Shown here: piece after piece, positions 47,587 to 55,817 of the stretch
Layout of the letters: each line of letters begins with the position of its first letter
Numbering within the stretch: the first letter of the stretch is position 1
Assembly: GCA_021849425.1 (NCBI GenBank)
Contig: JAJZSY010000012.1
Coordinates: 1-64,000, forward strand
Direction of reading: 5' to 3'
Length of the DNA: 64,000 bases
From: Pseudomonadota bacterium
GTDB taxonomy: Bacteria; Pseudomonadota; Alphaproteobacteria; Acetobacterales; Acetobacteraceae
Position numbers and translations under genes: made by a program
Notes under the pieces: generated by a model
Told to the model about the DNA's origin: nothing
Databases searched by the model: none
The model's input: only the letters and a program-made list of their open reading frames with translations

Positions 47587-49368
47587 TCAGACGAGCACGA
47601 GCCCCTCATCGGTGATGCCGGCGGCGCTCGCCTCGTGTTCCGGCCCGAGGATCATCTCGTTGTGCGCCGCCCCCGAGGGGATCATCGGGAAGCAGTTCTC
47701 CGCGCGGTCGACATGGATGTCCGCGATCACCGGGCGGTCGGTCGCCAGCATCTCGTCGATCACCCGGTCGAGATCGTCGATGCTCTCGGCGCGCAGGCCG
47801 ACGGCGTGGAAGCTCTCGGCGAGGCGCACGAAATCGGGCAGGGCGGCGGAATAGCTCTCGGAATAGCGGCCGCCATGCAGCAATTCCTGCCACTGGCGGA
47901 CCATGCCCATGTATTCGTTGTTGAGGATGAAGATCTTCACCGGCAGGCGGTATTGCGCGAGCGTGCCCATCTCCTGGATGTTCATCAGGATGCTGGCCTC
48001 GCCGGCGATGTCGATCACCAGCGCGTCGGGATGGGCGATCTGCACGCCCATCGCCGCGGGCAGGCCGTAGCCCATCGTGCCGAGGCCGCCCGAGGTCATC
48101 CAGCGGTTCGGCTTGTCGAAGCGGAAATGCTGGGCCGCCCACATCTGGTGCTGGCCCACCTCGGTCGTGACATAGGTTTCGCGGCCCTGGGTCTTTTCCC
48201 ACAGCCGGCGGATGGCGTGCTGCGGCTTGATGATCGCGCCGGTCTCGAAGCTCTGGGTGAAGCGCAGCGAGTCCTTCTCGCGCCAGGTCTCGATCATGCG
48301 CCACCATTCGGCGAGCGCTGCACTGTCCTGCCGGGCGTCATCCTGCTTCCAGGCGGCGATGAGGGCGCGCAGCGCCTCGGTCGCGTCGGCGGCGATGGCG
48401 ATGTCGACCACCACGTTCTTGTTGATGTTCGAGGGGTCGATGTCGATGTGGATTTTCTTCGAATGCGGGGCGAAGGCGTTGAGCCGGCCGGTCACGCGGT
48501 CGTCGAACCGGGCGCCGATGTTCAGCATCACGTCGCAGCCATGCATCGCGAGGTTGGCCTCGTAGGTGCCGTGCATGCCGAGCATGCCGAGAAAGGCCGA
48601 GTTCGAGGCCGGGAAGGCGCCGAGGCCCATCAGCGTCGAGGTGACGGGCGCGCCCGTCAGCTTCGCGAACGCGACGATCAGTTCGGCCGATTCGGGGCCG
48701 GCATTGATCAGTCCGCCGCCGGTGTAGATGATCGGCCGACGCGCGCCCTTGAGCAGCTTCACCGCCGCGGCGACGTGGGAAAGATCGGGCTCGGTGCGCG
48801 GGCGGTAGGAGCGGTGCGGGCCGTCCGGCGCCTCGGTATAGGGCGCCGGATTGATGAGGATGTCCTTCGGCAGGTCGATCAGCACGGGGCCGGGCCGGCC
48901 GGTCCGCGCGACGTGGAACGCCTCGTGCACGATGCGGGCGAGATCGTCCGAGCGCTTGACCAGATAATTGTGCTTGGTGGCCTGACGGGTGATGCCGGTG
49001 GTGTCGGCTTCCTGGAAGGCGTCGTTGCCGATCAGGTGGGTCGGCACCTGGCCGGTGAGGCAGACGACGGGAATGCTGTCCATCAGCGCGTCGACCAGGC
49101 CGGTGACGGCGTTGGTGGCGCCGGGGCCGGAGGTGACGAGGACGACGCCGACCTTGCCGGTCGAGCGGGCATAGCCTTCCGCCGCGTGAACCGCCGCCTG
49201 TTCGTGGCGGACCAGGATATGGCGGATCGCGTTCTGCTGGAACAGCGCATCGTAGATCGGCAGCACGGCACCGCCCGGATAGCCGAAAATGACCTCGACC
49301 CCCTGCGCCTTGAGCGCGCGGAGAAGGGTTTCGGCTCCGGAAGCGACGGAATTGTTCACGGCGTTCAT
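47587..49368 (-). CDS. ilvB: acetolactate synthase large subunit
   Basis: 593 aa ThDP/FAD enzyme, first common step of branched-chain amino acid synthesis. Signatures are EVIFGYPGGAVLPIYDALF, the catalytic glutamate region RHEQAAVHAAEGYAR, GPGATNAVTGLVDALMDSIP and the ThDP-binding IAGEASILMNIQEMGTLAQY. With ilvH it forms ilvBH. miaA lies 53 bp upstream on the same strand, so it may be read through from there. Confidence 0.97.
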   Translation of the reverse strand: MNAVNNSVASGAETLLRALKAQGVEVIFGYPGGAVLPIYDALFQQNAIRHILVRHEQAAVHAAEGYARSTGKVGVVLVTSGPGATNAVTGLVDALMDSIPVVCLTGQVPTHLIGNDAFQEADTTGITRQATKHNYLVKRSDDLARIVHEAFHVARTGRPGPVLIDLPKDILINPAPYTEAPDGPHRSYRPRTEPDLSHVAAAVKLLKGARRPIIYTGGGLINAGPESAELIVAFAKLTGAPVTSTLMGLGAFPASNSAFLGMLGMHGTYEANLAMHGCDVMLNIGARFDDRVTGRLNAFAPHSKKIHIDIDPSNINKNVVVDIAIAADATEALRALIAAWKQDDARQDSAALAEWWRMIETWREKDSLRFTQSFETGAIIKPQHAIRRLWEKTQGRETYVTTEVGQHQMWAAQHFRFDKPNRWMTSGGLGTMGYGLPAAMGVQIAHPDALVIDIAGEASILMNIQEMGTLAQYRLPVKIFILNNEYMGMVRQWQELLHGGRYSESYSAALPDFVRLAESFHAVGLRAESIDDLDRVIDEMLATDRPVIADIHVDRAENCFPMIPSGAAHNEMILGPEHEASAAGITDEGLVLV

Positions 49369-49421
49369 ATCCCCATCATGTGCGATCGCGGAGCAGGCCT
49401 AGCCCGGTCCGCTGCGCTGCG

Positions 49422-50399
49422 TCAACCCGGCCCATTAATAAATGAAATGATATTGCCGAGCGTGCTTTCGGAAAATTGCGCGGAATCGGTAAAACGTGAA
49501 CTGATCGTATGCGTATCGCGCTGATCTGCCAGTTTCTGGTGGCGGAACCAGGTGGCCTGGCGTTTCGTGTAGGCGATGGTGGCGGCGATGGCGCGGGCGG
49601 CGGCCTCATCGAGGCCGATCTCGCCGGCGAGATGCGCCCGCAATTCCGGCACGCCGTGGGCGCGCAGGCCGGGCAGCGCGGGATCGGGGTGGCGGGCGGT
49701 GACGGCGGCGACTTCCGCCAGCGCGCCCGCGGCGAGCATCGCGGCGAAGCGCGCCGCGATCGCCTCGCGCAGCGCAAGGCGGGGCGGGTCGAGCAGCAGC
49801 AGCATGACGCGGTATCCGTTGAGACCGTCGCGCGGTGCGGCGTGCCAGGCGGCGAGGCCGCGCCCGGTGCCGAGCAGCACCTCGGCGGCGCGGGCGAGGC
49901 GCTGGGGGTCGCTCGGCCGCAGCTTCGCCGCCGTGGCCGGATCGCGCGACGCAAGCCAGGCGTGCAGCGCGGCCGGGCCATCCGCCGCGAGCATCTGCCG
50001 CGCCGCCGCCCGCGCCTGCGGCCCGGGATCGGGGATCGGGGCGATGCCGTTGACCAGCGCCGAGAGATACATGCCGGTGCCGCCGCACAGGATCGGCAGC
50101 GCCGCCGCCTCCAGCTCGGCCAGCGCCCGGCCGCGCCACCAGGCGGCATCGACCGCGTCTTCCAGCGCCCGCACGCCATAGAGGCGGTGCGGCGCCGCCG
50201 CCTCGTCCGCCGGCGAGGGGCGGGCGGTGATGATCCGCCAGTCGGCATAGCATTGCATCGCGTCGGCGTTGATGATCGTGCCGCCGAAGCGCTGTGCTGC
50301 GGCGAGGGCGAGGGCCGACTTGCCCGAGGCGGTGGGGCCGGCGACGATCAGCAGCGGCCTTGCCGGGGAGGCGGAACTTGCTCTAGGCGACTGGGTCAT
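49422..50399 (-). CDS. miaA: tRNA dimethylallyltransferase
   Basis: 325 aa enzyme adding the isopentenyl group at A37 of tRNAs that read UNN codons. P-loop IVAGPTASGKSALALA, DAMQCYADWRIITARPS, LYGVRALE, ILCGGTGMYLSALVNGI and the TIAYTKRQATWFRHQ C-terminal motif. ATG 50399 overlaps the divergent serB ATG by two bases (CATG), so neither gene has a normal 5' leader at this start. Confidence 0.95.
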   Translation of the reverse strand: MTQSPRASSASPARPLLIVAGPTASGKSALALAAAQRFGGTIINADAMQCYADWRIITARPSPADEAAAPHRLYGVRALEDAVDAAWWRGRALAELEAAALPILCGGTGMYLSALVNGIAPIPDPGPQARAAARQMLAADGPAALHAWLASRDPATAAKLRPSDPQRLARAAEVLLGTGRGLAAWHAAPRDGLNGYRVMLLLLDPPRLALREAIAARFAAMLAAGALAEVAAVTARHPDPALPGLRAHGVPELRAHLAGEIGLDEAAARAIAATIAYTKRQATWFRHQKLADQRDTHTISSRFTDSAQFSESTLGNIISFINGPG

Positions 50400-51270
50400 G
50401 AAATTCGTTCTGGTGCTGGTCGCGGCGCGCGACAAGGTGACGTTGACCGATACGATGGTGGCGCGGGTGCGCGAACTGGCCGCCGGCGGCGCGCCGGCCT
50501 GGCTTTCGCCCGGCGAGGCCGCCGAAATTCCGTGCATGAACCCGCCCGATTTCGCCCTGGTGCGCGCGGCGCTCGACAATGCGCCGGTGGATGTGATGTG
50601 CGTCAGGGATCGCGGGCGGCGCAAGGCGGTGCTGGTGGCCGACATGGACAGCACGATCGTCACCTCGGAAACGCTCGACGAGCTGGCGGCGGAGGCGGGG
50701 ATTGGCGAGCGCGTTGCCGCGATCACCGCGCGCTCGATGGCGGGGGAGCTGGATTTCGCCGATGCGCTGCGCGAGCGCGTCGCCCTGCTGGAGGGGCTCG
50801 ACGTGGCGGCGCTGGAGCGCACCTGGCGGCGCACCGCGATCATGCCGGGGGCGCGCGCGCTGGTCGCGACGATGCGCGCGCATGGCGCGGTGACGGCGCT
50901 GGTTTCGGGCGGGTTCACCTGGTTCACCAGCCGGGTGGCGGCGGAGGTCGGGTTCGACACGCATCGCGCCAACGAGCTGCTCGATGACGGTTCCCGGCTG
51001 ATCGGCCGCGTCGCCGAGCCGGTGCTGGACCGCGACGCCAAGCGCGCGGCGCTGCACGAACTGGCGGCGACGCGCGGGGTGAAGCTGTCGGCGACGCTGG
51101 CGGTGGGCGACGGGGCGAACGATCTCGCGATGATCGCCGATGCCGGGCTGGGGGTGGCGTATCACGCGAAGCCGATCCTCGCCGAGGCGGCGGCGGTGCA
51201 CGTCGAGCATGGCGACCTGCGCGCGCTGCTCTTCGCCCAGGGCTATCCGGCCGCGTCGTTCAAGGAGTGA
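50398..51270 (+). CDS. serB: phosphoserine phosphatase
   Basis: Final step of serine synthesis, HAD superfamily. 290 aa: an N-terminal region of about 75 residues without clear ACT motifs, then VADMDSTIVTSE (catalytic aspartates), VTALVSGGFTWFTSRVA and VGDGANDLAMIADAGLGVAY. Start ATG 50398 overlaps the miaA start codon on the other strand; the same frame is open further upstream. Its end overlaps the convergent CoA-binding gene by 11 bp. Confidence 0.95.
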   Translation: MKFVLVLVAARDKVTLTDTMVARVRELAAGGAPAWLSPGEAAEIPCMNPPDFALVRAALDNAPVDVMCVRDRGRRKAVLVADMDSTIVTSETLDELAAEAGIGERVAAITARSMAGELDFADALRERVALLEGLDVAALERTWRRTAIMPGARALVATMRAHGAVTALVSGGFTWFTSRVAAEVGFDTHRANELLDDGSRLIGRVAEPVLDRDAKRAALHELAATRGVKLSATLAVGDGANDLAMIADAGLGVAYHAKPILAEAAAVHVEHGDLRALLFAQGYPAASFKE

Positions 51271-51685
51271 GGCCGAGCCGCGGGCGCTCGATCAGCGGGC
51301 AGCGGTTCATCACCACGACGAGCCCGGCGGCGCGGGCGAGGGCGGCGGCGTCCTCGTTCGCCACGCCGAGCTGCATCCAGATCGTCTTCGCGCCGAGGCG
51401 GATCGCGTCGCGCACCGCCGGCAGCACCCGTTCGGAGGCGCGGAACAGCTCGACCATGTCGAGCGGGGCGGCATCGTCGAGCGAGGCGGCGACCACTCGC
51501 CCGTGCAGCCTGGTGCCGGCGAGGCCGGGATTGACCGGGGTGACGTCGTAGCCGAGGCGGAGCAGCGCGCCGAGCACCTCGTTCGAGGGGCGGGACGGGT
51601 TGGCCGAGGCGCCGACCAGCGCGATCCGCCGCGTGTTCGTCAGGATGCGCGCGATCGTCGTGTCGTCGAGCCCGTCGATGCTCAT
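51260..51685 (-). CDS. CoA-binding domain protein (YccU-like)
   Basis: 141 aa single Rossmann-type CoA_binding domain: RIALVGASANPSRPSNEVLG at the N-terminus, YDVTPVNPGLAGTRLHGR, then KTIWMQLGVANEDAAALA and VVVMNRCPLIERPRL. Common in proteobacteria; the physiological role is unproven. It overlaps serB tail to tail by 11 bp. Confidence 0.88.
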   Translation of the reverse strand: MSIDGLDDTTIARILTNTRRIALVGASANPSRPSNEVLGALLRLGYDVTPVNPGLAGTRLHGRVVAASLDDAAPLDMVELFRASERVLPAVRDAIRLGAKTIWMQLGVANEDAAALARAAGLVVVMNRCPLIERPRLGLTP

Positions 51686-51732
51686 GAGCCGCCTCTGGTC
51701 TGCCGGTGGAGCCTCCTGTAAGCGCACGGACC

Positions 51733-53322
51733 ATGCGCACCGCAAGACCTTACGTGATCTTTCTGCTCGGCCTGCTGAGCGTCGCCGCGTGGTACCTGCC
51801 GAACCGGCCGCGTGCCGGCGGTGTCGCCATGCCGGATGCGCGGTTCAACTCGGTCTCCTACGCGCCGTTCCGCAATGGCCAGTCGCCGCTGACGAAAACC
51901 TTCGCCTCCGCCGCCGAGGTGGCGCAGGATCTGCGCCTGATCGCGCGCCATGCGCGCGGCATCCGCACCTATTCCTCGATCGAGGGGGATTTCGATATCG
52001 GCGCGCTGGCGAAGCGGGCGGGGCTGAAGGTCTGGGCCGGGATCTGGCTCGGGCCGAACGCGAAGGACAATGCGCGGGAGATGGCGGCGGGGATCGCCGC
52101 GGCGAACGCGCATCCGCACACGATCACACGCGTCGTCGTCGGCAACGAGGTGCTGCTCCGGCGCGATCTGTCGGTGGGGGAACTGATCCGCGACATCGAC
52201 CATGTGCGCGCCCGGGTGAAGCAGAAAGTGGCCTATGCGGATGTGGCGAGCTTCTGGTTCGAGTTTCCGCAAGTTGCCAGGCATGTCGATGTCGTGATGA
52301 TCCATCTGCTGCCCTACTGGCAGAACCACCCGGTGGGGGTGAATGGCGCGATCGCGCGGATCGGGCGGACCATCCGCAAGGCCGAGCGTCTGTTTCCGGG
52401 CAAGACGATTTCGGTGGGCGAGACCGGCTGGCCGAGCCGGGGGCGCTGGCGGGCGGATGCCGCCCCCTCGCGGGTCAACGAGGCGGTGTTCCTGCGGCGC
52501 TTCGTCAGCCTCGCCGATCGCGCGCATGTGGATTACAACCTGATCGAGGCGTTCGACCAGCATTGGAAATATCACGACGAGGGGATCGCCGGCGCGAACT
52601 GGGGTATCTGGTCCGCCGGGCGGGCGCCGAAATTCCCGCTCTCCGGGCCGGTGGTGGAGATGCCGCACTGGCCGCTTTATGCCGGGGCAGGGATCGCGCT
52701 GTCGGTGGTTTTCGCGCTGCTCGGCGGGATGGCGGCGGCATCCGGCCTCGCGCTCGCCTTCGGGCTTGGCAATGCGCTGGTCTATGCCTGGGCGATCACG
52801 CATCATGTTCTGTATGACGAATCCCTGCTGATCTGCGCCGCGGTGAACCTGCCGGCGCAGCTCGCCCTGGCGCTGGCCGCCCTGCGCCGGGCCTCGCGCG
52901 GCGCGGCGACGCCGGCGGCGGATGGGGCGGCGACGGTGCTGCTGCTGCGCGCGAGCCTGTTCGGCAAGGCGGGTCTGGCCGACTGGGGCCGGCGGCTGTT
53001 CGACCACCTCTGGTTCCTGTTCGTGGCGGCGGCGGTCATCGTGCAGGCGGGGCTGGTGTTCGATCCGCGCTATCGCGATGCGCCGTTCCCGGTGTTTGCG
53101 GTGCCGGTCGTGATCGCGGCCTGGCGGCTTGCCCGCGGCGACTGGCCGGCATCGCGGAGCTGGCGGGACTGGCTGCCAAGCGCGCTGCTGGCGGCCGGCG
53201 CGGTGGCCAGCGCCGTCATCTCCGGCGTGCTGAACCTGGAGTTCATGCTCTGGAACGCGCTGATGCTGGTTGTCGCGGCGCCAGGGCTGCTGGCGCTCCG
53301 GCTGGGCGGTGAGCGGCGGTAA
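51733..53322 (+). CDS. GH17-like membrane beta-glucosidase/transglycosylase
   Basis: 529 aa. An N-terminal membrane anchor (about 7-23) is followed by a GH17 domain (about 38-330) with both expected glutamates, E139 in VVGNEVLLRR and E230 in VGETGWPSRG. Five or six C-terminal membrane helices follow (340-520). It has no GT2 module, unlike the gene at 1883-4594, whose GH17 half it closely resembles. It may process or transglycosylate the same beta-1,3-glucan, a role shared by rhizobial NdvC. ATG 51733 is chosen; GTG 51706 is an alternative. Confidence 0.83.
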   Translation: MRTARPYVIFLLGLLSVAAWYLPNRPRAGGVAMPDARFNSVSYAPFRNGQSPLTKTFASAAEVAQDLRLIARHARGIRTYSSIEGDFDIGALAKRAGLKVWAGIWLGPNAKDNAREMAAGIAAANAHPHTITRVVVGNEVLLRRDLSVGELIRDIDHVRARVKQKVAYADVASFWFEFPQVARHVDVVMIHLLPYWQNHPVGVNGAIARIGRTIRKAERLFPGKTISVGETGWPSRGRWRADAAPSRVNEAVFLRRFVSLADRAHVDYNLIEAFDQHWKYHDEGIAGANWGIWSAGRAPKFPLSGPVVEMPHWPLYAGAGIALSVVFALLGGMAAASGLALAFGLGNALVYAWAITHHVLYDESLLICAAVNLPAQLALALAALRRASRGAATPAADGAATVLLLRASLFGKAGLADWGRRLFDHLWFLFVAAAVIVQAGLVFDPRYRDAPFPVFAVPVVIAAWRLARGDWPASRSWRDWLPSALLAAGAVASAVISGVLNLEFMLWNALMLVVAAPGLLALRLGGERR

Positions 53323-53339
53323 GCGGCGCCGCCGCGAGG

Positions 53340-54710
53340 TCAGCGCATCGCCAGGCTTTCGTTGCCCGGCGGGATGATGAAGCAGGACTGGTGGGCGCGC
53401 TTGAGATCGTCGCAGACCATCCTCGCGCTCCGGTGGTCGAGCCCGGCGATCTGGGCGCGCCAGACGCGGCGGCGGTGGACGAGTGTGCTGCCGACGCGGG
53501 CGATGCCGACGCGATGCTGGCCGCGCACGAGCAGGGCCTGCCGCCGGGCGAGGCTGTAACTGTCATAGGCGCCGACCTGCGCGGTCCAGCCGGGGACGAT
53601 GTCGCGCGTGACGCTGGCGTGGTGCGTGACGGGGGCGGCCGCGGCGAGGCGCAGGTGATTCGGGGCCGGCCGGGCGAGATGCGCGAGCCGGGGCGCGGCC
53701 GGCGCCGGGGCCGCGGCGGGATGACGGATGGCGGCGGGCGGGGCCGGCGACCTCGCCGGGGCGTTGGCGGCCACCACCATCGCCGGCGCGCCGCCTTCGG
53801 CCGCGAACCCGGCATCGAGCAGATGGGCCATGTTGTCATAGGCCACGATCCAGGATGGGGCGTGCATTTCCACGCCGATCAGCATGTGGCCGTTGCGCAC
53901 CGCGGCGGTGACGAGATTGAACCGGGCGAGGTTGGTGAAGCCGGTTTTCATGCCGATCGCGCCGTCGTAGCGCTTGAGCATGCCATCGATATTGGGGATG
54001 GTGCGGCCTTCGAAGCGGAAGCTCGGAACCGAGAAGAGGTAGCGGTATTGCGGATAGTCGAGCAGCAGATGGCGGGCGAGGATCGCCATGTCGTAGGCGT
54101 CGGTCACCTGGCCGGGGTCGGGCAGGCCGGAGGGGTTGCGAAAGACGCTGCGCTGCATGCCGATGGCGTGGGCGTGCGCGGTCATTTCGGCGGCGACGCG
54201 GCGGATGCTGCCATTGCCGAGATACTGGCCGAGCGCGGTCGCCGCATCGTTGGCGGAGAGCGTGGTCATGCCGAGCATGGCCTGGCGGACGGTCACGGTC
54301 TGCCCGGCCACGAGATTGAGCTTCACCGGCTGGACCGCGGCCGCCGCGGCGCTGACCGGCAGCGCCGTGTTCATGCGCAGCCGCCCGTCCTTGAGCGCGG
54401 TGAAGGCGAGGTCGAGCGTCATCAGCTTGGTCAGGCTGGCGGGATAGCGGATGTTGTAGGCGTTGTTCTCGGAGATGATCTTGCCGGTCGCGGCGTCCAT
54501 CACCACCCAGTCGATCCCCGGGGCGAGCGGGCCGGACCCGGTGGCCGCCGCCGCGATCGGGGTGATGTGCCGGTAGGGTCGGTGGTGATGCGCATACGCC
54601 TTCGCCGCCGGCGCGGCCAGCAGGGCGGCCGCGCCGGCGCCGCCAATGGCAATGCCCGCGCAGCGCTTCAGGACGCCTCCCGCGCGATCACGCAACCCGG
54701 CAAAACCCAT
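53340..54710 (-). CDS. D-alanyl-D-alanine carboxypeptidase with SPOR domain
   Basis: 456 aa periplasmic penicillin-binding protein, family S11. N-terminal hydrophobic export segment (about 17-35), SxxK in SLTK (S92, K95), SxN in TLSANDAATAL, KTG in GMKTGFTNLARF. After an Ala/Pro linker a C-terminal SPOR-type domain (AQVGAYDSYSLARRQALLVR and onward) is predicted to bind denuded peptidoglycan at the septum. Trims pentapeptide stems during cell wall maturation. Confidence 0.9.
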   Translation of the reverse strand: MGFAGLRDRAGGVLKRCAGIAIGGAGAAALLAAPAAKAYAHHHRPYRHITPIAAAATGSGPLAPGIDWVVMDAATGKIISENNAYNIRYPASLTKLMTLDLAFTALKDGRLRMNTALPVSAAAAAVQPVKLNLVAGQTVTVRQAMLGMTTLSANDAATALGQYLGNGSIRRVAAEMTAHAHAIGMQRSVFRNPSGLPDPGQVTDAYDMAILARHLLLDYPQYRYLFSVPSFRFEGRTIPNIDGMLKRYDGAIGMKTGFTNLARFNLVTAAVRNGHMLIGVEMHAPSWIVAYDNMAHLLDAGFAAEGGAPAMVVAANAPARSPAPPAAIRHPAAAPAPAAPRLAHLARPAPNHLRLAAAAPVTHHASVTRDIVPGWTAQVGAYDSYSLARRQALLVRGQHRVGIARVGSTLVHRRRVWRAQIAGLDHRSARMVCDDLKRAHQSCFIIPPGNESLAMR

Positions 54711-55074
54711 ATCGATCTCCCGAACATGAACGATACCTCATGCGTCGGATAGGATGATTTTTCCCGCCTGTCCAGTTGAAATAATGAAATTAATAAAAAA
54801 GCCAAAGGGTTAATGGTGGATGTTGCGTTGTCGGGCGCCGATCTCGGTGCCCGGCCCGGTCGTTCCGTCCCCGATTTGTCATTGTGCGATGCACAAAAAA
54901 GTTTGACTCCGTCTTCGATAGCGCCTAGATCGGCGATGTTGCACTGCACTATCAACGTGCGTGCGGGACTTTTGGCCGTCGTGTTTCTTCCTGAGACGAA
55001 AGTGGCGACAGCCAAGATTGGGTGCCTGCGGGCGCCGGCAATCGTTGCAACGGACTGACAAGGAGTGGATAGCG
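54711..55074. other. 364-bp intergenic region between dacA-like gene and phasin gene
   Basis: The longest gene-free stretch. The first 120 bp are AT-rich and lie upstream of the carboxypeptidase (minus strand), so its promoter is probably there. The second half holds the phasin promoter and two operator-like elements described separately. No further gene is seen. Confidence 0.7.
54882..54949 (+). promoter_or_regulatory. phasin promoter with two TGC/GCA operators
   Basis: A -35 TTGACT (54903-54908) and -10 TAGATC (54926-54931) are spaced 17 bp. A perfect inverted repeat TTGTGC-GAT-GCACAA (54882-54896) lies just upstream and TTGCACTGCAC (54939-54949) at the likely start site. The layout and the TGC-rich half-sites resemble PhaR-type operators at phasin genes of other alphaproteobacteria. 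Confidence 0.6.
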
Positions 55075-55608
55075 ATGACGACAAAGGCAAAAGCTGCCGA
55101 TACCGCCCAGAACACCGCCGAGGCGGCTGTGGAGGCGACGAAGGCCCAGGTCGCGGCCGGGTTCGAGAAGACCCTGGCTTCGATGAAGGAGGGCATGGAA
55201 AACGCCGCGAAGGGTTTCGAGACCCAGCAGGCCAAGATGAAGGAGCAGGTTGTGAAGGCGATGAAGACCACCGAAGAGATGATGGCGTTCGGCCAGGGCA
55301 ATTTCGAGGCGCTGGTGAAGGCGAGCCAGATCTTCGCTTCCGGCATGCAGGGCATCTCGAAGCAGATCGCCAGCACCACGCAGAATTCGGTTGAGGAAAC
55401 CGTCGCGATGACCAAGGCGCTCGCCGGCGTGAAGTCGGTCAAGGAAGCGGTGGACCTGCAGACCGGTTTCGCCCGCTCGCTGATGGAGAAGGCGGTTGCC
55501 GAGACCGGCCGCATCACCGACGCCTCGCTGAAGCTGACCGAGCAGACCATCGCGCCGCTGACCGCGCGCGTGACGCTCGCCGTCGAGAAGTTCGGCGCGG
55601 CTCTCTGA
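55075..55608 (+). CDS. phasin family protein
   Basis: 177 aa, strongly helical and amphipathic, rich in Ala, Lys, Glu and Thr. It starts MTTKAKAADTAQNTAEAAVE, with VKAMKTTEEMMAFGQGNFEA and LVKASQIFASGMQGISKQIA in the centre and a DLQTGFARSLMEKAVAE helix. Phasins coat polyhydroxyalkanoate granules. The ribosome site (AAGGAG) is good. Likely repressed by PhaR until granules titrate it. Confidence 0.93.
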   Translation: MTTKAKAADTAQNTAEAAVEATKAQVAAGFEKTLASMKEGMENAAKGFETQQAKMKEQVVKAMKTTEEMMAFGQGNFEALVKASQIFASGMQGISKQIASTTQNSVEETVAMTKALAGVKSVKEAVDLQTGFARSLMEKAVAETGRITDASLKLTEQTIAPLTARVTLAVEKFGAAL

Positions 55609-55619
55609 GCCGATAAAGA

Positions 55620-55651
55620 TGCCCCAGAAACCCTGACGGGTTTCGGGGGCA
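55620..55651 (+). terminator. hairpin after the phasin gene
   Basis: TGCCCC-A-GAAACCC (from 55620) pairs with GGGTTTC-G-GGGGCA (to 55651) around TGAC. Strong 13-bp stem with an A/G mismatch, but no T-tract; may protect the transcript end or act with the terminator 40 bp further on. Confidence 0.5.
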
Positions 55652-55690
55652 TGACGACTGCCCGATACTGGCGACGCCAGTGTTTGCCTG

Positions 55691-55722
55691 AAGCCTGGAA
55701 TCCTTCGGATTTCAGGCTTTTT
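55691..55722 (+). terminator. intrinsic terminator after the phasin gene
   Basis: AAGCCTGgAATCC (55691-55703) pairs with GGATTtCAGGCTT (55707-55719) across a 3-nt loop, followed by TTT. The G/T pair near the middle does not disrupt it. Confidence 0.85.
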
Positions 55723-55729
55723 GCGTTTG

Positions 55730-55809
55730 GAGCAGGTTCCGATCGGATGACCCGTCCGATCGGATGATGCTCACATTATCAACGTGCTCTGGTTATCAAC
55801 GTGCTCTGG
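55730..55809. repeat. palindromic repeat and tandem 17-bp duplication
   Basis: GAGCA...TGCTC arms (55730-55772) enclose two copies of TCCGATCGGATGA (55738-55750 and 55755-55767). A 17-bp unit TTATCAACGTGCTCTGG follows, repeated head to tail (55776-55792, 55793-55809). The arrangement resembles small palindromic intergenic repeats of alphaproteobacteria. Confidence 0.6.
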
Positions 55810-55817
55810 CAACGCTG

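Noticed and set aside
47587-49368. ThDP motif of IlvB reads GEAS rather than GDGS
   Set aside because: This variant is, to my knowledge, normal in alphaproteobacterial enzymes, so it is not evidence of a defect.
47635-49524. Long plus-strand frame opposite ilvB
   Set aside because: Antisense to a perfectly conserved acetolactate synthase gene; composition typical of GC-driven shadow frames.
51260-51270. Tail-to-tail overlap of serB and the CoA-binding gene
   Set aside because: Eleven-base convergent overlaps are common in compact bacterial genomes.
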